From contig NW_023998414.1 of assembly GCF_014805625.2 (NCBI RefSeq), positions 17,551,154 through 17,615,153 on the forward strand: DNA of 64,000 bases, given 5' to 3'. Under the pieces are notes generated by a model, which was not told the origin of the DNA, did not search any database, and was given only the letters and a program-made list of their open reading frames with translations. A program made the translations under genes and the position numbers. Shown one piece after another: positions 1 through 12,829 of the stretch. This DNA is from Glossina fuscipes (taxonomy: Eukaryota; Arthropoda; Insecta; Diptera; Glossinidae). Numbering within the stretch: the stretch's first letter is position 1; the number at the start of each line of letters is the position of its first letter.

Positions 1-479
1 TAATTCTGCAAATTGAAAGAATAAAAAAAACTATGCAAGAATGAAAAGTTTATTCTTTTCTTTCTTTTAAATTGAAATTTTATCAATTGCTTAGATACCA
101 CATCATCTTTACAATACATCATCCATTTGTAGTAAAGAGGAAAGCTAAAGGGTCTTCCAAAATGAGCTGGCTATTTAATTTTTGTAAATAAAACGCTTAT
201 TACATTTGATAATTAACAATCTCTCTGTCCGAAAGTATCATAAACATTGCATAAATATTTTATAAACAATACAATTACTATTCATTTCATATTTAACTCT
301 ATCGATTTTGCATCTTAATGGGTGACTAGTAAGCGAATAGTGGAAACATCATGATCATGCAAATCCGATCAATTAGTGACATAACATCAGTAAATAACAT
401 CGGTGCACCAAAAACAACTCTTCGCTTATTTCTTAACGAAATACCAGTAATTAAGAAAAAAAAAAGATGTAAAAAAAAG

Positions 480-760
480 GAAAGAAACTACATTCTTATA
501 TCCTATAATATCGGGTGGACGCGACTGATTTTTTCTATTTTCCGAATAAACGCCGAAATTTGTATTAAGTATGTGTTGCACTTAATGAGTGACAAACAAA
601 ACACATGGAAACATGGAAAAGCGTTCACAGTTTTTGTTGCATAGGCATGTGGGCGTTGAAGGTGGGTCATTTAAAAATTTTAGGTCGTTTTCAAAGTCTT
701 TTACACATTTGTAGACGATATCGTCATTTTTGCGATCGGGAAAATATTTACTACGAACAG
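480..760. repeat. Type C dispersed repeat, partial copy
   Basis: The stretch resembles 15400-15560: both have a GGGTGG...GATTTTTTCTATTTTC phrase, then GTTTTTGTTGCATAGGCATG or a close form, then a segment ending in TTTTAGG-CGTTTTC. It is diverged and has no intact ends or coding capacity. Confidence 0.5.
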
Positions 761-1334
761 ACGCATCCAATTTAGATCAATTCAGAATTTGATGCTGCTC
801 AGGAATAGATATACTTTGAAGGGTCTCTGAAGCTTCCTTCTGGGCATCGCAAACGTTTCGACAACATTAATATTGCATTCCGTTCATTCTTTGACGACGG
901 GTATAATAATGAAGTCTTAGACCCATAGGTATTGGGTCCAAAACGTGCTGGGCTGGTGTAGATCAAGTTTAGCAAGATTTATTTTCTCTTCGAATGCCTT
1001 ATCATTCCTTAACTAGATGCATTTTGAAGAAAAATATTGTTGTCATATTAAATGAAAACTCTGCAAAAACCATCACCTTTCTGGCGCTCAGGTGCTCATG
1101 TCAAATTTACAGTGATGAAAATATACAAGATTTTAACGAAACTTTGCTTCTTTTCATGCTTTGTTCCAATACAAACCAAATTACAATGCATACGGTAAGC
1201 TCGACTTTTCTTCAAAAATAAACTAAAACGCGTAACGATATGTGTACAAACAAAGGAAAACCGATAGGATACCACGGATTTCCTCAAACGTTTTGCGTAC
1301 ATATTCACAGACTTCATTTTCGAAACTTAATATT

Positions 1335-1640
1335 TATACCCTAACCCATTTCTAGTACAAGAGTATTAGGCTTGTACGGGGCAGCGGTTGTTACACCCAG
1401 AGGGGCTGAAGATATGACCACATTTCTGAGTCGATTTAAGTTGCCTTTCTATCGGATATCTGTCCTTGTATATTTCAGTCGCAAATTTTGGAGACATTTT
1501 CGTCAAATCTGGTCCACTGGCGTGTTTTGGCCTTATTTTGATAAACTGTGTTAAGAAAAACAAGTAAGGACGTTATTGCTTTTCAAGACGGCCCATTGAT
1601 TACCCTACACCATCTCGCCTGATATATTTATTCGTTCGTT
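1335..1640. repeat. Type A dispersed repeat
   Basis: The copy begins with TATACCCTAACCCA, continues through TAACACCCAGA-GG, TTTCTGAGTCGATTTAAG and a CTGTCC segment to TTTTGGAGACATTTT, and ends near CCCTACACCAT. The same ordered blocks recur at about ten places in the window in both orientations. It is probably a non-autonomous mobile element; no protein is encoded. Confidence 0.6.
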
Positions 1641-1839
1641 TTGGTAATAATACGCCAAAATTGCCACGACTTTATCAAAGTACAAAGGCATACTTTTCAT
1701 GGAAGCACGCATCGTATGATATGATCCCAATTTAGCAAACTTAATTTCCTTCCCAAAAATTTTATTCGTTTTCAAGTTCCGTCAGAGAAAAGTAAAAATT
1801 ACGCCTTCTCTGCCTGACATATATTAAGGTCTAAGAAAT

Positions 1840-2300
1840 GGACCCATGTGATCGAAGTTCCCTATCGTGAATTTTTTTGGTAAATTGCTACTATGCACAA
1901 ATTTTCATCACAAAATATGAAAAATTAAACCCTTTTCCGACGGGCTTACTATACGTAAGAAATCTTAGAAGGAGTGTGATCCAAAAAATAGATTCATGTG
2001 ATTCAAATTCAATCCACTTAATTTTTATGTCCAATTATTACAGTGAGCAAATTTTCATTATAAAACATTAACAATTAGGCCTTTTTGGCATATAAGGGGT
2101 TCCGGAGAATCCTTATAAGCGCTGGAATCCAAAAAATAGATTTACGTGGTCGAAATTCGTCAAGATTGATTTCTTTGTCAATTCACTATTATGAACCAAT
2201 TTTCACCACAAATTATTTTTACCATATAAAGATCTCGTTTTCGTAGAAAAGGTTATGCGGGATAAGAAAATTGCACATTGAACGTCGAAAAACTATTACT
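1840..2300. repeat. Type B repeat block, degenerate tandem array
   Basis: Roughly 100-130 bp monomers repeat: a phrase like ATCCAAAAAATAGATT-ACGTGGTC, then AATTCACTATTATGAAC, then AAATTTTCATCACAAAA and a TATAAGGATTT segment. Four diverged units are visible. A matching block lies at about 5930-6420. Confidence 0.55.
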
Positions 2301-2892
2301 CAACGACTTTTGTTGAGAAATTTGAAAAGCTGCAGTTTGTTTCCATGTAAGGAATTTTCAATATAACATACTATATGGGGATTGATCGCAAAAGTGGGTC
2401 GTATGGTATTCTATTGTTTTTCATCTTCGCAGCGTAGTCAACATCTTTTCTATTTTTGTATGTGCTTCACAATTTAGCTTGTGCGACGGCACGTTATTTG
2501 TTCACCTATAACACACCTACACTTCAATTTAAAGGCTTGAAGCTTATTGTGTATATGATGGCTCAAATAAATAAAATAAATAAAAAATAAGCAATAATGG
2601 AGGTCTTCCAAATTCCCGAGAATATAATGCAAATAAAATATTTAATTAATTAATTTATTAAAATGACTAGACTAACTCAACTCTCTAGTCGACCTTTTTA
2701 AAAACACAGAGCCTTTCATCTTACTTACTATCGCTCAGCTTACTTTAGTCTTAGAATTTACTTCTCTGATCTAAATAAATTGTAATAATAATAGTAATAA
2801 TAATATCATGTCCGGTAATATAGCATACGTTACGTTGCCAGTACGCCGAAAGACTCCCTTATTATTGCTATTGCTTTTCCATTTCATTGGGA

Positions 2893-2898
2893 TTTATT
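2893..2898 (-). terminator. Candidate polyA signal for NAAT1-like gene
   Basis: TTTATT on the plus strand is AATAAA on the minus strand, about 127 nt past the stop codon at 3025-3027. It is the nearest canonical signal, but the region is AT-rich and cleavage there is not shown. Confidence 0.4.
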
Positions 2899-3024
2899 TT
2901 ACTTTTTATTAAATGCAAAAACCGAACGATCACTTTTTACTATTGCTATTAACAAACTTTACATCTCATATATTTTATCTAATATTAGGGAGAAATCTTT
3001 ACTATATCGTGTTATTTAAATTAA

Positions 3025-6000
3025 TTAATTTTTTAAATCAAATATATTATAGATTTTTTGCCAAAAGAAACCCATTTTTTTGCTGCTTGCTTGCCGAAGG
3101 CGCTCTTCCGTCAATTTGCTTTTAAACTCGCACCATTTAGCCCTTGTCTCTGAATTGGTTGGGCCCCATTTGCCGCTAGGAGTTAAAGTAGCTTTAATAG
3201 TCTAAAGAGAGAAGAAACACAAATAAAAAATTATACAAATATGTTCTCATTATAGCAACGAGTGAGACGATGTAGCAATATTATCAATCACTTTCTGAAT
3301 CGATTTAAGTCTGATTGTCCGTCGGTCCGTTTTGTTTATGTAGTCAGCCTACAAGTCGCAATTTTTGAGATATTTTGGTGAAATTTGATACGCCGACATG
3401 TTTTGACCCAGGATCAAGCACCACTGAAAATGATTCGAATCGGACAACTTTTTCAACCATGTCCGCTATAAGTCTTCTATCTTAAAAGGTCGTTATGTGA
3501 CTAACTGTTCTAACCAAAATGTGGATGTAGGGTATTCGATTTTGAACCGCGTTTTCATTTGTTTAACATTCAGAAAGGATGCTTTGCAAATAGAACAGAA
3601 TATGTGTACTTTTAACTATTCTGAGATTTGAAATTTATTTACTTATGTTGAGTAAACTGTCCATCACGCTGCTAGTAGAGCAGCAAAACTAAAATTTGGC
3701 ACTTATCATAATAATATTTGAGAGTTTATCACATAGGCAAATGTTTACTACCATCTCCAAGAAATTGCAATTTTACATCAATATTTATCAAATCATGTCC
3801 ACATACACACGCATAGCCGCCTTGATCTAACAATTTCATAATCCTTATTGATATACAGACTTTTTGACCGCATGTCATATTTTCTGGATGCTTAATATAA
3901 AGTTAAACTTACTGTTGTAATACTGTTTTGGTAATGGGATTGAATATACCATAACGCCCATAAAGGGAATTGAGATAAGCCTATCGCAAAGAGTATCCAT
4001 CCAGCCACTGAAAAATAAATCAAACATGCATGTCAACCGATAAAGAGTCCTGGCCTTTGAAATTGTAATAAGTATACCCTCAGCCGATTTTGGATAAACA
4101 TATCCTCTGTACGTAAGAGCTTCAATATTTAACATAGAATAAATGAATATAATTAGCATCATTACTGGTGTTAGAAATGACCAACACAACCGCCAATAGA
4201 TTGTAACCTTTCTATGAGTCATGAATTCAATGTCATCACAAAGATTCTGTAAACCTAGAGATGAAAGTTATATTCAATTATTGAAAGCAAGTTAAGCGTG
4301 TACATTGTAAAACATACCATATAGCCAAACAATGCCCACTAACTGGAATATAGCCAGGACAAATATCACATAAGTGCCACCATAAAAATCTACTAAATTT
4401 AATATCCATTGTCCTCCCTAACAAAAAAAAAAAAAAAATAAGGCAAATAAAACAAAAAATAAATTTTAAATTTGTGCGTTTCTCACTCAATAGAATAGAA
4501 ATGCATCGCTTACCGGCGTTATATAAACTAAGCCCAATAGGAAGCCGCAAATGGATGTTATTAGAGCTACAATCCAGAACTGAATAGATTTGAATTGATC
4601 ACAAATGATCGTTACAATCGCGCTCTGTAAGGCTACTATGGAGCCAACGCCCAATACAAACAACATGAAGAAGAATAATACGGCGAAGACTTGTGGTACG
4701 GCCTGAAATTTCGCTATAGCATCTGGATATGATATAAACGCTAGCCCTGTTCCACCCTTTACCACCTCTTTAATATCTGCTATGCCGAGGTTGTGAGCCA
4801 AATTTCCAAGAATTCCGAAAATTGTTATCCCTGCTATCAAACTTGTTATCGTATCCAAACCAGTGACAATTAATGCGTCTCTGTTGCAGATATCAAGCCG
4901 CGTTAATAATTCCCATCATTTACATAAGAATTTTTATTTTGATATAAGTACCTATAAATATTGTGATCAAATCTGTTATAGGAGGAAAACATAATAACTG
5001 GTCCAAGGCCAACTGCCAGGGAGAAGAAACACTGGACAACAGCCTCCTTCCATACCTGGAATAAATTGATTTTTTTTTTTTTTTTTTTTTATTAGCTCAT
5101 TGATTACAAGTAAGTACAAGATGTTTTACTTTTAGATTAAGCAATTCACTCCAGTTTGGCTTGAGGAAAAATAAAATACCATCTTTGGCTCCCTCCAAAG
5201 TTACGCTACGGACTAGTAGAGCAATTAGGACCACATAGGGAAAAATAGCCAGAAAGTAAGCTGCTTTACCGGAACTTTTCACACCACGTCGTATAACCAA
5301 GAAAATGATAACCCACGAGACAAATAGGCAAATAGTTAAATTCACATCCGGTAATCCTATGCCATCATCAATTTGATTTTTCTCTTTAACAACTTCTTTG
5401 CTGAAATGAAATACGTAAATAATTTATTGCTTGTACGAGATGACAGTTCTTTATTAACTCACACAAAGTACAATTCTGAACTACTTTGTAGCTTCCTTGT
5501 CGTATTTGGCATTTGATCCTTGGGTAATGAGTCTACACAGGCTTCCTCCCAACTATCACGACAGAAAGTCCATGGTAATACTGATTGAAATGATATTCCC
5601 ATATAATAAAGAGTTAGAGCGATGAGCGATGAATAATAGGTTATAATGCACATTGTACCCACAGCCTGGCCATATCCTACACCTAAGATGATAACATTAA
5701 ATAATATATCTTAACATTTAAACAAAGAAAATATTTACCTAAAAACGCAGGACAAATAGACCAAATTTTGACGGAACCTTTGCTGGTAAATTGTCCCAGG
5801 CACATTTCTAGATAATACATGGGTTTACCTAAGAGTTTGCAAAACTTATATAAAATTTCAAATCTTATTAAATTCGTCTAGCATGTACCTATCGGTCCGC
5901 GTTTATGTGACGGCGAAAAATTAAACAAATACTCGTATTTCGGGACATATGTTATAATCGTATATCTACGTGATCGAAGTATCCTACCGTTAACCTTTTT

Positions 6001-8579
6001 CCTAAATTGTAATTATGGACTAATTTGTATCATAAAATATTAAAACCTTTTTCGGTAGGGCTCACTAATCATGAGAAATCTTCCATGGAGTGAATTCTAA
6101 GAAATAGACACATGTGGTTCAAATTTGGCCCATTTAATTTTTATGGCAAATTACTGTCATGAACAAATTTGCATTATGAAACATTAACAATTAGGTCCAT
6201 TTTGGCACGCAAGGATCTACATTTTCTGACAATCCCTGCGGCGATATTTGAAAAATAGACCAACGTGGTCCAAACTCAGTAACGTTGACTTCTTTGTTAA
6301 TTTACTACTATAAACAAATTTTTACCGTGAAATAGCGCAAATTATACCCTTTTACCTTATAAAGATTTGGTTCTAAAAGGAACGCAAATATAAAAGGGTG
6401 TTCAAAAAATCGCACCAGTCGAACCAAATTTTTCATACCAACTTAGAATATCAAAGTGCTACTTTGAAGTCTGTGCTTAGAGTGATTGAAAACTTTCGAG
6501 ATTATGCGTTTTTATGACTAAATTCCTCTTATACACAATTAGCACAATTTCAATTCCAACTCGATTACGGCATGTGAAATCTCAGTTTTTATAGCGATCC
6601 CGTGAATCATAGAATGCTTAAAAACATATTTAAGTTGATTAAACTTTAACCAGTAAATTATGAGAGAGTAAAAACCAGTCTTGAAAAAAAATATGGTTTA
6701 TTGGAACCCATATAGGCGCTGTTTATGACATTTACAAGTCAAGCAATTAACCAATTATTAGTCAAAAAGTTGTTTAAGGAAAGCTAGTTAAAATGTTAGT
6801 TCAAATGGACAAGGTCGACAGTTGAATCCCCTGCGTCATTCCGTCTAACAGAGTTCTTCACCTACCTTATTGCCATGAAAATATTGAAGTGGGAGGAGGA
6901 AAAATTCTTTTTGCTAAGCATGCTTATATGGGAAGAGATCCATGTCTTCCATCCAAACTTGTCATAGTAAATGTATATCCCAAATCATTGTTCCAAAAAT
7001 TTGTACTTTTTTGACTTAAAAGTGACCATTTTTCGTAAGAAATTTTATATGTATATATATATATACATAATGGGATTGATATGATGATTCGAACTAAGAT
7101 GAGCCCATCTTTTCTTATAACGATCTATTCAGAATCATTTCCTCAATCGACTGAAGTTTCCCTGCGGCTCTGAGGGTTTTCCATGTACTTTTGTGTTCAC
7201 CCTATCTGGCTACAACTCGTAAGAAACGTGAAACTGTACAGGGGGCATAGAAGCCTAATTTTTAATATTTAACGATTGGAATGGGTCTATAATAGTAATT
7301 TCGCAAAGAAAGTAATTGCATGAAACTTGGATCACATAGATCGATGTCATTTCATATACGGGCTTTCACGGCGGGTAAGTCTCTATATGACAACATGCTC
7401 AAATTTTTAGCACTTTGGGATGAAAATCCTTGAGAAATAATAAGATCTTTTGCAAATATACTAATTTGCTAAATTTCAACCGGTTGACGCTTTGACCGCC
7501 TTTCTATATAAATGTTGCCAGGAAAAGCATGGCTTCACATGGAAACAAAATAGAATTTTTATTATTTAAAACGAAAACAAGTCGAGAATAGGCTTAGATG
7601 ACGCAGTGTAGTGTTAACAGTCAACCCCCTGGTCGTACACAGTGCTTTTACTTATGTTCTAATGTATGTACTTATGTATGTAAAAGTTATCATGAACAAT
7701 TTTTCTAATTCTACTGCATTTTCCGTGACACTTACCTCATTGCTCTTGTATTTATGAAGTTTACAGCGTATAAACTTTTACAATTTGATAATGACTTTTT
7801 TAATTTAACACTAACGCATACAATTTTAAACAATGTAACTCACTACGTTCGCCATAAAGTAAATAAAATATGTAAAAAGCTTATAGCGCCCGCGGCCCGC
7901 GGCCCGCCATAAAATACCCCACGTGACTTCGTTTGACACAGTCATTCATATGAAGTCTTTTCAGAATAAAGCTTCATATCGGAAGTAGTCAAAAATTGGC
8001 TCCAATTGGTACCATTTCGCCCTTAGGCCGAAAGACGACAAAAGTTTGCGGTGTGTATGTGGGTTGAGCATAAGAGAACAACGGAAACGGACAAACAAAC
8101 ATTCGGAAACTAATTCTGACTCGACCTGTACATACTCTTAACATACTCTTGTACCACAAGCGATCTATGCTAAAAGGTATAGATTTCGTATAACATCTAA
8201 ATTATTATAAGATTTGTCAATGAAGAAGAACTGTCGACATTGGGGGATAATATAACTTGAGCTACTATCTGTCTGCTGCCTACAAAAGTTGCACATAACA
8301 AAGAATTGATCTTATATAGTCATGAATGTGCTAAGTTCACGTTAAAGCAATCTTATCTCAGCCGTTCATTAACTATAGTTATAGCATACCTATGACAATT
8401 AGGACAATTATGTAGGGTATTAGGAAGGCGCCTCCACCATTTTCATATGCGGTAAAAGGAAATCGCCACACGTTGCCCAGTCCGACCGACATGGATATGC
8501 AGGACATTAAAAACTCAAGTCCATTTGACCAATTTGCACGTTCGTTTTCATCAGTTTTCCCACTCTCTTTATTGCAACG
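3025..8579 (-). CDS. NAAT1: Na+-dependent nutrient amino acid transporter (SLC6, NAAT1-like), exons 2-11
   Basis: This is a plasma-membrane Na+-coupled symporter of the neurotransmitter:sodium symporter (SLC6) family, most like the insect NAATs that absorb essential amino acids in gut and other tissues. Exons on the minus strand: 8390-8579, 5739-5828, 5463-5682, 5130-5400, 4952-5055, 4514-4880, 4318-4417, 4078-4254, 3913-4007, 3025-3201. All have GT-AG borders and matching phases. They encode 596 aa; with the upstream exon at 23352-23432 the protein is 623 aa, close to the roughly 640 aa of Drosophila NAAT1. Seen directly: the TM1 signature [18 protein letters not shown], then [46 protein letters not shown] (TM6 unwound region), [20 protein letters not shown] and [12 protein letters not shown]. 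The layout fits 12 membrane segments. The stop TAA is at 3025-3027. Exon 2 has no usable in-frame ATG, so a 5' exon is required. It could instead be a NAAT1 paralogue. Confidence 0.93.
3280..3545. repeat. Type A dispersed repeat between NAAT exons 10 and 11
   Basis: The copy has ATCACTTTCTGAATCGATTT, GTCCGTCGGTCCGTTTTG, AATTTTTGAGATATTTTGG and ends at ATGTAGGGTATTCGATTTT. It sits wholly inside the intron between exons 3025-3201 and 3913-4007. Confidence 0.65.
5930..6420. repeat. Type B repeat block
   Basis: Its successive phrases match the block at 1840-2300 in the same order and orientation: CTACGTGATCGAAGT, ATTAAAACCTTTTTCGG, AATAGACACATGTGGTTC, ATTAACAATTAGG, AATAGACCAACGTGGTC, then CCTTATAAAGATTTGGTT. 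It lies in the 2.56-kb intron between NAAT exons 2 and 3. Confidence 0.55.
7080..7260. repeat. Diverged type A repeat
   Basis: ATCTATTCAGAATCATTTCC, then an eroded spacer, TTTTGTGTTCACCCTATC and ACAACTCG recall type A in order, but the GTCCGTC run is lost. It is intronic. Confidence 0.4.
7890..8170. repeat. Type A dispersed repeat, reverse orientation
   Basis: This is a reverse copy beginning with a GC-rich CCCGCGG heptamer run, then AATACCCCACGTGAC, GAAGTCTTTTCAGAATAAAG and GGCCGAAAGACGACA, and a CGGACAAACAAAC segment. It ends ACATACTCTTGTACCA. It is intronic to NAAT. Confidence 0.55.
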
Positions 8580-9689
8580 CTAAAATGGTAAGAACAATAA
8601 AATGTTAAAATGCAAAAATAACGCAAACTGTATAAAATATACCGACATTTAATTAATGGAAAAATCCATACTAATGTAAGGTATTAGAGCACATTACCCG
8701 ACAAATAGTTCCTCTTACAATATCTTCTTTTTTTTTTTTTTTATACGGTTTGGATGAGTATCATTCGGAATATTTTCCGAAGTTATAACGAGTAGATCGT
8801 CATCGCTTTGCGAGCTTGGGAGTTTGGGAGGTAGATGTTTTGCAATTAATTTCATTTAAAAATATATTTGTGTATACATATGTATGTATGTATCGTGTCA
8901 ACATGTTTTGGTCAATATTTTAACTAAAGTAGGCGTTGCTTACATGGTAAGTTCAGAGCAAAAAATTTATTGTATTACATATGTATATAATATAGAAGAA
9001 GGGTAAAAGGCCGATCTGAGATAGCAAGTTTCTTTACTTCATTAACATTTTTGTTACTCGAAAAAACAATGCAAGCAATATTTTCTGGTTATTTCTGAAG
9101 AAGTCTTCATTTGAACGCCCCCTATACGTAATTTTGCGTAATTAGTGCTAACATTGCTCTTTGTGCACTCATTGCTTTTCTTTTTTCATTATATTTAGTT
9201 CCATGTCTTAGGTAGACTCGGATACGAAGGCGAAATATTGTACATTAGTTGTGTGCTCTAATTTTAGGAGTTTTGGAAGAGAGTTTAGTAAACACTATAT
9301 CGTACTGCGTAATAAGGTTACTCGATTTCAATATACAATCATCGGACTTTATGTCACGTTGTACTTGATCTTTTCGAAAGCAAAACTATGCAATTCTCTT
9401 GAGCACTGAACAAATAGAATTATAAATGAACAACAAATTTGTTTATTAATACATACTGCAAGCCGTCGCAGTTGAAGGCCCATATCAAATTCGAAACAAA
9501 GTTGTCTTGTTGAGTTGAGTTCAAAGCGTTAGAACACTATGCGAATGATTCAAAAGAAAAGAGGTAGCCGAGACACCTGTGCAGGTAAAAAGCATCAAAA
9601 TGTTATCCGTTGAAGTATCCATGAAGAATGAGCAAAATCGATGGTAGTTGAACCGCCCACTTAATATTGTAGTGTATTAAAATTTGACT

Positions 9690-10075
9690 CTTTTGTCAAT
9701 GTCTTTCTAACAAGCAGGAGCAAGTCTCAAAAACCCCGTAAAGGGTACATATTCTTGACCAATGTCAAATTCGGAACGCATCTATGTTCGTCCGTCCGTG
9801 CAGCATGCGGGGGGATAAATATTCGCCCGTTTACAGAAACAAAGATGATATCGCCTACAAACTTGCAAAAAATCTTTGAAAATGAGTCAGACATTTCAAA
9901 GAACACCCCTACCACGCCCACACGTCTGTATAACAAAAACTATGAAGACCTATGTTTTCCGTGTTTTTTTTTGGTAGAAAAAGCCAACCGTTTCCACCCA
10001 ATATTACAGAATGTGAAAATTTAGCTCTTCTCTTGTCTTTTAGGGTATGAATTTTCTATATCCATCAACGTGACG
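9690..10075. repeat. Type C dispersed repeat
   Basis: The copy runs AAAACCCCGTAAAGGGTACA, ATTCTTGACCAATGTCAAAT, a GTCCGTCCGTG motif, ATCGCCTACAAACTTGCAAA, CCTACCACGCCCACACG, and ends near TTAGGGTATGAATTTTC. The copy at 22190-22575 has the same block order. The 89-codon frame inside it is not a gene. Confidence 0.6.
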
Positions 10076-10289
10076 TGAAGCGGATATAATTTTCGTACTT
10101 ATATTTATTAAGATCGATCTCATGGGCGAAAAAGATCAAAAACGGTCCCATTCGGTTGATATTCTTCACAATCTTTTGACATGGTAAAATACTATTTTTA
10201 ATCGATTCTTGTCAAGAAATGTTAGAAACGGAAAGTTGTTTTAATGTAATGCCTCTTTTTAAAATGGAGCTAAGTTATTTTAAAAAACG

Positions 10290-10560
10290 TTTGCCTTTGG
10301 ATCGGAACAAGTCGCCGTACCAAATTTCATTATAATATCCCAAAAATTGTAACCTGTAGATTAAACACACAAACACATTCATCAGGCAAATAGACGGACG
10401 GAGATATTCAAATCGATTCAGAAAATGATTTTAAATCGATGCGGTACAGAGATTAGAGATAGGTATATGTCAAGTTCTTCTGGAAGCTCGATAAATGCAT
10501 CTAAACTTAATACGTATCCCTGCCGCAAGTGACGTAGTGTATAAAAAGCAACTGATATAA
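10290..10560. repeat. Type A dispersed repeat, reverse orientation
   Basis: Blocks in order: CGTACCAAATTTCATTATAA, AACCTGTAGATTAAACACA, a GGCAAATAGACGGACGGA motif, AAATCGATTCAGAAAATGAT, GTTCTTCTGGAAGCTC. They match the copies at 24400-24730 and 51930-52290. Confidence 0.6.
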
Positions 10561-11564
10561 TTCAAAATCACTTTTGTGATATTTCAGCCTAAGTTCCAAA
10601 ACGTGTTCCGCTATCAGTCATGGATTATGAATGAAAACAGCTTCAAATTGTAAGCTTTGTTGTAAATTGTGTTGTTATGGACACCCATAATAATAATCAT
10701 CAAAAAAGCAAAGTAGGTTTCCATTGGTTTTTCCAGCCGCAACTCGACAGACAAAGGTGGACAATGATCGAAATAGTGAACAAATGGGACATATTTACAT
10801 TATATATTTACGTGCTCGATGTGACGGATACAATAAACCTTCAAAATGCTTCGAATCACTTAATAATTTGGTGATATTTCTTTTAAAGTTTCAGATACAC
10901 ATCGGCAATCGTTGTGGCTGTGTGGATCACAAAGTTTTCCTGTTGTCGTGTCGTTGCGTGGATGAAAAGGATAAAAAGTTCGATAAAAACATAAAAGAAT
11001 TTCACGACGATTCAGATTTATGTCTTCACTTTCTAAAGCCCTTCATGTTCATATCTTATCAAGCTTTCTTTGCGTTTATTGAACTATTTCTCTCTCTGTA
11101 TTGAAAAAACAAAAAACATTTATCGTAAAAATATTGTAATAATAAATTTTATCATCGTTCTCAAAAAAAAATAATAAAAACATTTATTTGTTTGATTTTA
11201 TTTTGATTTTATTTCTTATCATTAACTCATTAAATTTATTATATTTATTTTTTATTATAGCTAAGGATAAATAAATAAAAAAAAATTCATTTAACTTATA
11301 ATTAATAATTCAAAAACTACGTCAGAAATTTCATCATTTGATAAGGCTTAAAAAATCAATAAACATACATACGACGGCCCAGTATTGATTAATAATTAAC
11401 GATTAAGACGAAGAATTGCGAGTCGAGGAAAGCAGAAAATTATATTTAGTTTAGATCGAGTTCGCAATGTCTACTGACTCATAAATACACGCTTGCCTAC
11501 ATGCAATTACTTTTCTCGTTTACCTTAATCCCAACACCCCTCACTAACTCGGGTTAATTCGTGT

Positions 11565-11870
11565 TAAAAATTGTATTTACCCCTAAGAAGTCGACCATTA
11601 ATGTCGTAAATACCGTGTACCACTTTGCCTCATACAGTTATTTATTTATTATCAGGTTAATGTGCAAAGCCGAGAAAATATACTTTTTAGTGGACCTCTC
11701 ACATGTATGGGTCAGATCCAAAAAATTGACATACCTTGTCCAAATTTCAGTTAGTTTAATTAGTTTTTAGTTCAGATATGTATGATCAATCAATTTTCGT
11801 TGCAAAACATTAAAAATTAAGCCGTCCACTGCCTCCTACTAGCATAGGTTTTACTACCAGTTTTACTCCA
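11565..11870. repeat. Type B repeat fragment
   Basis: GATCCAAAAAATTGACATACC, TTAATTAGTTTTTAGTTCAG, TTTTCGTTGCAAAACATTAA and a final CATAGGTTTTACTACC give one or two diverged type B units. Confidence 0.45.
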
Positions 11871-12040
11871 CATTTAATTGTCGAATATATTTACACATAT
11901 TCAATGAAATGAAATGAAAACTCAAACCTCCTATGTCAGCTCTCCAAGCAAGTGAGTAAGTGTCCATCCAAGGAAAGCAACTTTTTAATCTTAAAAGTCT
12001 CTAAGCTAATTAGCAAAGTACAATTTGATGATCGGCTAAT

Positions 12041-12112
12041 CTATCGCATCAGAGTTCGATCCTGTGTCTTTCGGTTGAAAGGTGAACATCCCAACCACTA
12101 GACTACACAATA
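12041..12112 (-). pseudogene. tRNA-Glu(UUC)-like relic
   Basis: Read on the minus strand, 72 nt fold in exact tRNA geometry. The acceptor TATTGTG pairs with TGCGATA in all seven positions, counting three G-T wobbles. Positions 8-9 are TA. The D arm begins GTCTAGTGGTTGGGAT and is nearly identical to eukaryotic tRNA-Glu. The anticodon loop CTTTCAA carries TTC, the T arm is ACAGG/ATCGAAC/TCTGA, and the discriminator is G. Two of five anticodon-stem pairs and one T-stem pair are broken, and the T-loop starts A rather than T. I read it as a decayed tRNA gene or the head of a tRNA-derived SINE, not an active tRNA. Confidence 0.5.
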
Positions 12113-12795
12113 GTCATGCGTGACTCAATAATTTTTATTCAAGTGTTTAAAGTTACAATAGAAATAAAAAAATTATAATTTTTCGTATGGCAAAAAAAAC
12201 TACAGCGTCCAGTAATGAAGCGCAGTAAAGAAAGAACTGCGGCCAAGCGCAATTAAAAGTCGATAGAGCTTTTTATGCTCATAGAGACATATGTTGTAAC
12301 TAGATTGCGAACCCACGCCATCAATAACGCAATGCAATTCTGTTACTTATCTTTGGATACACCAGGTATTTACCTATGAAATGGGAATTTTCATAGAAAA
12401 AAAGAATCCTATCTGTATCTTAATTCTCTTATACATCGGAAAACCAACTCAATCCTTTTTATTTTCGAAAACTTGTATGTAACTTGTTCAAATCAACAGT
12501 GAATATTTTGCACATGGAACGCCGCTTATCTGAACTATCTGAGCAAGTCAAATATCTTGCACACCTAGGTTTTCTAACCGCTTCGGCATCAAATTTCAGA
12601 AACTTGTATTGGAAATGTAAGCGAATATGTAACCCAAGCTTGCTTAGCCCTTGCGATGCTAATATTTTAAGGTTTTTATAATGCCTTACGTCGAACGTAA
12701 ACTAATGTAAATGTAGTTCGTTTGCCAAGTTCCCCGGGCAACGCTCCTTTGACATCGTAACTAGCGTCGGAAACGTGCTTACTATTGACATAGCA

Positions 12796-12822
12796 CCGCA
12801 TTAACCGCATTAACCGCATTAA
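12796..12822. repeat. 9-bp tandem repeat, three copies
   Basis: The unit ACCGCATTA is repeated three times without a mismatch. Confidence 0.85.
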
Positions 12823-12829
12823 AAGATGC

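Larger units (their letters stand above)
1..3024. other. Gene-free flank downstream of NAAT1-like gene
   Basis: No supported gene. The stretch holds a type C repeat fragment (about 480-760), a type A repeat copy (about 1335-1640), a type B repeat block (about 1840-2300) and simple AT-rich DNA. The last 130 bases or so before 3025 are probably the 3'UTR of the minus-strand transporter. All open frames here are short and overlap repeats. Confidence 0.6.

Noticed and set aside
10677..11104. Overlapping 65- and 126-codon frames in the NAAT intron
   Set aside because: No recognisable motif, no splice or polyA context, low-complexity ends; not distinguishable from chance.
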